Below are positions 8,023 to 11,377 of a DNA stretch of 11,377 nt, in pieces. The notes below the pieces were generated by a model, which saw nothing but the letters and a program-made list of their open reading frames with translations, searched no databases and was not told the DNA's origin. The first letter of the stretch is position 1. Every line of letters begins with the position of its first letter. The DNA is taken from the NCBI GenBank assembly GCA_009774735.1, contig VSOH01000033.1:657-12033 (forward strand), written 5' to 3'. The translations under genes and the position numbers were made by a program. This DNA is from Clostridiales bacterium. Its GTDB lineage: Bacteria > Bacillota_A > Clostridia > Oscillospirales > Acutalibacteraceae.

Positions 8023-8028
8023 CCTCCT
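8023..8028 (-). promoter_or_regulatory. Strong ribosome binding site deciding the argD GTG start
   Basis: AGGAGG on the minus strand overlaps the argB TAG stop codon (8029-8027) and lies 5 bases before the GTG at 8017. This is the main evidence for a GTG start here, and it suggests that ribosomes finishing argB re-initiate on argD. Confidence 0.85.
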
Positions 8029-8884
8029 ATCTTGAGCGGAACATTGTTCCCATACCTTCATCGGTAAGAAGCTCCATAAGTATTGAATGGGGAACACGTC
8101 CGTCAATAATAAATGCTTTTTTTACACCCTCTCTGAGTGCCTGTGTCATTGAATCAATTTTTGGAATCATACCGCCGCTGATTATTCCCTCGGCAATAAG
8201 TGCAGGTGTGTCGCTGATATAAACTCTGTGAATTAATGTGGAGTCATCATCCTTGTCACGCAGAAGACCCACAATATCGGTCATTGAAATAAGTGCCTCT
8301 GCCTTTAAAGCACCTGCAATTGCAGCCGCTGCAGTGTCTGCATTAATATTGTAGCAGTGACCTTTTTCATCATATCCGAGTGTGGATATAACAGGAATCC
8401 AGTTGTTGTTCAGTATCTCTTCAACGGCAGTTGAGTCAATAGCTGTTATTTCACCGACATATCCGTGAATGTCGTCAAGCGGCTTGCATTTAAGCATATT
8501 GCCGTCCATACCTGACAGACCAAGAGCATGACCGCCAAGGTTACCAATCTGGCAGACTAAATCCTTGTTGACCTTGCCTGCAAGCACCATCTGCACAACA
8601 TCAACTGTGTCACTGTCGGTAACTCTTAAGCCGTCAGCAAATTTGCTTTCAATCTGCATTGCATTAAGCGTTTTGTTAATAGCAGGTCCGCCGCCGTGCA
8701 CCAGAACAACCTTAATGCCGATTGTTGAAAGAAGAACAAGGTCACGCATTACTGCTTCCTTCAGCTCATCATTAATCATTGCATTACCGCCGTATTTGAC
8801 AACAATTACCTTTTTTCTGTACATCTGAATATGAGGCAGTGCATGTGCCAGTATTTCAGCCTTTTGGGCGTTATTAATATCCAT
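8027..8884 (-). CDS. argB: N-acetylglutamate kinase
   Basis: This 285-residue amino acid kinase phosphorylates N-acetylglutamate in the second step of ornithine synthesis. Visible motifs are KYGGNAM at 30-36 with the catalytic lysine K30, the glycine loop HGGGPAIN at 63-70, NINADTAAAAIAG at 179-191, DIVGLL at 203-208, and a second conserved lysine near K242. About 25 residues precede the kinase core (AEILAHALPHIQMYRKK). An N-terminal helix of this type is characteristic of arginine-inhibited, hexameric enzymes in the cyclic pathway, so feedback inhibition by arginine is likely (family knowledge, not shown here). ATG at 8884 has AAGGAG 6 bases upstream. Unlike its neighbours, it is separated from the upstream gene argJ by 280 bp of rearranged DNA. 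Confidence 0.96.
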   Translation of the reverse strand: MDINNAQKAEILAHALPHIQMYRKKVIVVKYGGNAMINDELKEAVMRDLVLLSTIGIKVVLVHGGGPAINKTLNAMQIESKFADGLRVTDSDTVDVVQMVLAGKVNKDLVCQIGNLGGHALGLSGMDGNMLKCKPLDDIHGYVGEITAIDSTAVEEILNNNWIPVISTLGYDEKGHCYNINADTAAAAIAGALKAEALISMTDIVGLLRDKDDDSTLIHRVYISDTPALIAEGIISGGMIPKIDSMTQALREGVKKAFIIDGRVPHSILMELLTDEGMGTMFRSR

Positions 8885-8944
8885 AGTTTTCTCCTTGCTT
8901 AGAGTGATTTTGTAGGGAAGAGATTTTTCCTCACGATATAGACT

Positions 8945-9028
8945 GTTTGTGATTTAACCTGATTACAATTCTTAAATATTTTGCTTTTTTTAAGTTCTGT
9001 AATCTCCGTTGATCTTTACATAATCATA
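8945..9028 (-). repeat. Downstream copy of an 84 bp direct repeat of the argJ 3' end
   Basis: This stretch matches 9120-9203 at 81 of 84 positions, with a constant offset of 175 bp and no gaps. The differences are at 8968, 9008 and 9011. It contains the last 12 codons and stop of argJ (8990-9028) plus the 45 bases after the stop. The last two differences fall in third codon positions and are synonymous; the first is after the stop. Confidence 0.95.
8990..9028 (-). pseudogene. argJ 3'-end remnant (12 codons plus stop)
   Basis: Read on the minus strand this encodes YDYVKINGDYRT and TAA, identical to the C-terminus of the intact ArgJ, but using ATC AAC where the intact gene uses ATT AAT. Upstream of it the sequence is unrelated to argJ. 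It has no start and cannot encode a functional product. It may be a tandem duplication leftover or the remains of an older argJ allele. Confidence 0.8.
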
Positions 9029-9119
9029 ATTTAATCGGTTTTCCCTCAGTTGCGAAACAGTCCACTGGACTGTTTCTGCCAAATCCTTTATTCGCTTTAC
9101 TCATAGGATTTGGACACTC
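9029..9119. repeat. 91 bp palindromic spacer, possible small interspersed element
   Basis: This non-coding segment lies between the two copies of the argJ 3' end. It contains a perfect 10 bp inverted repeat with a 3-base loop (9054-9063 and 9067-9076, GAAACAGTCC arms) and a second 9 bp inverted repeat with a 17-base loop (9079-9087 and 9105-9113, CCAAATCCT arms). Neither stem is followed by a T-run on either strand, so they are not obvious terminators. The compact double hairpin resembles a REP- or MITE-like unit, but multi-copy status cannot be seen from one window. Confidence 0.5.
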
Positions 9120-9203
9120 GTTTGTGATTTAACCTGATTACATTTCTTAAATATTTTGCTTTTTTTAAGTTCTGTAATCTCCATTAATCTTTACATAATC
9201 ATA
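9120..9203 (-). repeat. Upstream copy of the 84 bp direct repeat, including the true argJ end
   Basis: This is the partner of 8945-9028 (81 of 84 identical). Its right part (9165-9203) is the real argJ 3' end; its left part is the 45 bases that follow the argJ stop. Beyond 9203 the two copies diverge abruptly, with intact argJ continuing on this side only. Confidence 0.95.
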
Positions 9204-9216
9204 GGTTAAATCACAA
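9122..9216 (-). repeat. Inverted repeat straddling the argJ stop codon
   Basis: The plus-strand sequence at 9122-9140 is the reverse complement of 9196-9216, apart from a 2-base insertion at 9202-9203. This gives a 19 bp stem around a 55-base loop that contains the argJ stop. The right arm is argJ coding sequence (encoding the C-D-L-T-Y-D-Y region). The left arm lies after the stop. The same left arm recurs at 8947-8965 in the second direct-repeat copy, so the coding arm has two possible partners in the transcript. No T-run follows, so it is not a standard terminator. Confidence 0.75.
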
Positions 9217-10412
9217 CCCCACGCCGTTGCCGTTGTATCACCATCATTGAGTTTAATATCAATATATATTTCATCGGCAGATAATATTTCTGCTGCAGTT
9301 TCCTCACTGAATTCAACGCCTGCACCGTTTCTGCAAACAGTCAATGTTCCTTTTTCACTTCTTAAATCAACATCAACCTTGTTAATGTCAAATTCCGCAT
9401 CAGCATAACCGACAGCACAGAGCACTCTGCCCCAGTTAGCATCCTCACCAAACATTGCAGCTTTGAAAAGGGAAGAGCAGATAACACTCTTTGCAACAGT
9501 GATAGCAGTGTCCAAATCTCTCGCACCGCTGCAGATACATTCAAGCAGCTTTGTTGCTCCCTCGCCGTCCTTTGCCAGCATTCTCGTAAGGTTAGCCATT
9601 ACTTCATAAAGTGCATTTTTAAATGCTTCGTATTTCTCATCTTCAGCAGTGATTTCATCGTTAAAGGCTAAGCCGTTCGCCATAATGCATACCATATCGT
9701 TTGTTGATGTATCACCGTCAATGCTGAGGCAGTTATAGGTTATCTTAACAATTTCACTAAGTGCTTTTTGCAGCAGTTCACTGCTGATTGCACAGTCGGT
9801 TGTAATAAAGTTAAGTGTTGTTGCCATATTCGGATGAATCATACCCGAACCCTTGGCCATACCGCCAAGGTGACATATTGTACCATCAATTTCAAATTCA
9901 ACAGCATATTCTTTTTTTACTGTATCTGTCGTCATAATTGCAGTTGCGGCTTCAAGGTTTTTGTTATAGCAAAGACCCTTTGCCAAAACAGGAACAGCCT
10001 TTTCAATAGGCTCAATAGGTAAAATCTGTCCTATTACACCTGTACTCGCAACAATAACCTGCTCCTGCGGAATATTCAGCTCGTCAGCCACAAGCTCACA
10101 CATTCTGTCAGCTTTTTCAATACCGTCTGCATTGCAGGTATTTGCATTTTTTGAATTGGCAATAACCGCAATTGCTTTGTTTCCGCTCTTTTCAAGATTA
10201 GCTTTTGTAACAAGGATGGGTGCTCCCTTTACCTTGTTCTGCGTATATACAGCCGCAGCATTGCAGACAACGTCACTTACATATAAACAAATATCATTTT
10301 TATGCTTAATGTCAGGATTGTAGTTATCTGCGCTTGGCTTTTTTATTCCGCAATATGTACCGCTTGCCTTAAAGCCTTTGGCAGCACATATTCCTCCGTC
10401 AATAATTTTCAT
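9165..10412 (-). CDS. argJ: Glutamate N-acetyltransferase / ornithine acetyltransferase
   Basis: This 415-residue ArgJ moves the acetyl group from N-acetylornithine to glutamate, recycling acetyl in the cyclic pathway. In bifunctional members it also acetylates glutamate with acetyl-CoA. The proenzyme self-cleaves at the KGSGMIHPNMAT motif: cleavage is expected between A197 and T198, leaving T198 as the N-terminal nucleophile of the beta chain. An oxyanion-type STGVIGQ segment lies near residues 123-129, and the C-terminus DLTYDYVKINGDYRT is typical. ATG at 10412 is preceded by AGGAG with 9 bases between and starts 4 bp after argC ends. The 3' end is unusual: the last 39 bases including the stop are repeated 175 bp downstream, and a 19-base coding segment is repeated inverted after the stop. 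Mono- or bifunctionality cannot be decided from sequence alone. Confidence 0.96.
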   Translation of the reverse strand: MKIIDGGICAAKGFKASGTYCGIKKPSADNYNPDIKHKNDICLYVSDVVCNAAAVYTQNKVKGAPILVTKANLEKSGNKAIAVIANSKNANTCNADGIEKADRMCELVADELNIPQEQVIVASTGVIGQILPIEPIEKAVPVLAKGLCYNKNLEAATAIMTTDTVKKEYAVEFEIDGTICHLGGMAKGSGMIHPNMATTLNFITTDCAISSELLQKALSEIVKITYNCLSIDGDTSTNDMVCIMANGLAFNDEITAEDEKYEAFKNALYEVMANLTRMLAKDGEGATKLLECICSGARDLDTAITVAKSVICSSLFKAAMFGEDANWGRVLCAVGYADAEFDINKVDVDLRSEKGTLTVCRNGAGVEFSEETAAEILSADEIYIDIKLNDGDTTATAWGCDLTYDYVKINGDYRT

Positions 10413-10416
10413 ATTC

Positions 10417-11358
10417 TTATTCTCCTATATTAAGTCCTGTTTTTTCGTCAATACCCATTGCAATATTCATACACTGAATTGCAGCACCTGATGCACCCTT
10501 GCCGAGGTTGTCAAAGCGTGACGTGATGAGTATTCTGTCATCATTTCCATTAATCTCGATTTCCATATCGTCGCGATTTTCAAATGTGTTTGACGCAATC
10601 ATACTCTCAGTGTATCCGAGCGGACGCACCTTGACAATGTCGCTGTTTGCATAATGTGTACTGAACATTTCAAAAATATCCTGTTTTGTATATTTTTTAG
10701 TCATTCTGTCCGTGTAAATCGGGATGCTCACAACCATGCCCTGTGGATAATCACAGATGATAGGTGAGAATATAGGTGTTTTAGCTAAGCCGCTGACAGC
10801 CTTCATCTCCTTAAGGTGCTTGTGCTCCTGTGCTAAAGCATAAAGCCTTGGTGAGTCAAGCTCTTTGCATCTTGCTGTGTCCTCGTATTGTGCAATTCCT
10901 TTTTTACCGGCACCTGTGTAGCCGCTGAGCGCATAGCAGACAATGTCATAATCGTTGTCAATAAAACCGTTTTTAATAAGCGGATAGGCTATTGAATTAA
11001 ATCCGCTGGCATAACAGCCGGGAACAGCGATTCTGTTGCTTGTTTCAATTCGTCGTCGGTGCTCGTTGCTGAGCTCGGCAAAGCCGTATGCCCAGCCGTC
11101 AAGAGTTCTGTGAGCTGTTGAGGTATCAATGATTTTAACCCTGTTATTCTCGACAAGTGAAACTGCTTCAATTGATGCAGCATCAGGCAGACAGAGAAAT
11201 GTAATATCACTTTCATTAATCAGCCGTGCTCTTTCCTGACTGTCCTTTCTCTTTTCAGGGTCAATCAGAAGTAATTCTATATCTTTTCTGTTTTCAAATC
11301 TATTGTATATTTTTAAGCCGGTGGTACCGTCTTTTCCATCAATAAAAACCTTTGTCAT
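10417..11358 (-). CDS. argC: N-acetyl-gamma-glutamyl-phosphate reductase, type 2
   Basis: This 313-residue protein reduces N-acetylglutamyl 5-phosphate to the semialdehyde with NADPH, in the third step of ornithine synthesis. The nucleotide-binding loop is GKDGTTG at 8-14, and the catalytic cysteine is C115 in VPGCYASG. STAHR at 80-84, GYTGAGKKG at 146-154 and EHKHLKEM at 178-185 are further conserved segments; a histidine in the last is the likely acid-base. The short length and the FIDGKDGTTGL opening mark the less common type 2 ArgC, best known to me from proteobacteria, rather than the approximately 345-residue form usual in Firmicutes. ATG at 11358 is the first in-frame start. A GGAG (11374-11371) lies 12 bases upstream, farther than usual, so initiation may be modest. 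Only 19 bp upstream are visible, so the operon promoter and any arginine operator lie outside. Confidence 0.93.
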   Translation of the reverse strand: MTKVFIDGKDGTTGLKIYNRFENRKDIELLLIDPEKRKDSQERARLINESDITFLCLPDAASIEAVSLVENNRVKIIDTSTAHRTLDGWAYGFAELSNEHRRRIETSNRIAVPGCYASGFNSIAYPLIKNGFIDNDYDIVCYALSGYTGAGKKGIAQYEDTARCKELDSPRLYALAQEHKHLKEMKAVSGLAKTPIFSPIICDYPQGMVVSIPIYTDRMTKKYTKQDIFEMFSTHYANSDIVKVRPLGYTESMIASNTFENRDDMEIEINGNDDRILITSRFDNLGKGASGAAIQCMNIAMGIDEKTGLNIGE

Positions 11359-11377
11359 TTTTGTATATTACTCCATT

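Noticed and set aside
9054..9076. Perfect 10 bp palindrome as a rho-independent terminator after argJ
   Set aside because: No T-run follows on either strand, and a terminator here would separate argB-argD-argF-carAB from the operon promoter with no convincing new promoter before argB.
8945..9203. Direct repeats as a CRISPR array or IS target duplication
   Set aside because: There are only two copies, one of them part of a coding gene, and 84 bp is far too long for a transposon target duplication. No cas gene or transposase is present.
11359..11377. ArgR/AhrC operator upstream of argC
   Set aside because: Only 19 bp are visible and no TGAATAATTATTCA-like palindrome is present in them. The operator, if any, lies beyond the window.

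Overview
The window looks like chromosomal DNA of a low-GC Firmicute of the class Clostridia, probably a gut Ruminococcaceae/Oscillospiraceae-type organism. This is inferred from AT-rich sequence, AGGAGG-type ribosome binding sites, tight head-to-tail gene packing and the character of the proteins; no marker gene allows a firmer placement. Every gene I can support lies on the minus strand, so the window is best read from its right end to its left.

From 11358 down to 762 lies one arginine/citrulline biosynthesis operon: argC (uncommon type 2 form), argJ, argB, argD, argF, carA and carB. argC, argJ, argB and argD, with the acetyl recycling done by ArgJ, convert glutamate to ornithine. carA and carB make carbamoyl phosphate from glutamine, bicarbonate and ATP, and argF joins the two products to give citrulline. 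argG, argH, argA and a repressor gene are not here. Most junctions are a few bases apart or overlap (argD/argF by 4 bp, carA/carB by 11 bp). The exceptions are a 92 bp gap before carA and an unusual 280 bp gap between argJ and argB. The operon promoter lies to the right of the window. A rho-independent terminator at about 713-753 closes the operon.

The most striking feature is the last gene. Its 1343-residue product is a full-length CarB (about residues 1-1065) joined in one uninterrupted frame to a full-length diaminopimelate epimerase (DapF)-like domain (about 1066-1343). That domain keeps most amino-acid-binding residues and the second catalytic cysteine. The first catalytic cysteine is replaced by alanine (A1137), and the asparagine of the N-terminal GxGND motif is replaced by aspartate (D1077). 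A classical two-base epimerase should not work this way, so the domain may be a one-base enzyme, an amino-acid sensor or a structural appendage.

The argJ-argB gap is the second unusual place. An 84 bp segment covering the last 12 codons of argJ, its stop codon and the sequence just after it is present twice, 175 bp apart. The two differences inside the coding part are both synonymous. A 91 bp palindromic spacer separates the copies, and a 19-base inverted copy of argJ coding sequence lies just after each stop codon.

Left of the operon terminator is a separate gene (644 to beyond position 1) for a PHP-family histidinol-phosphatase-like protein, cut by the window edge. Its near-consensus promoter is placed so that transcription should begin at the start codon itself, predicting a leaderless mRNA.
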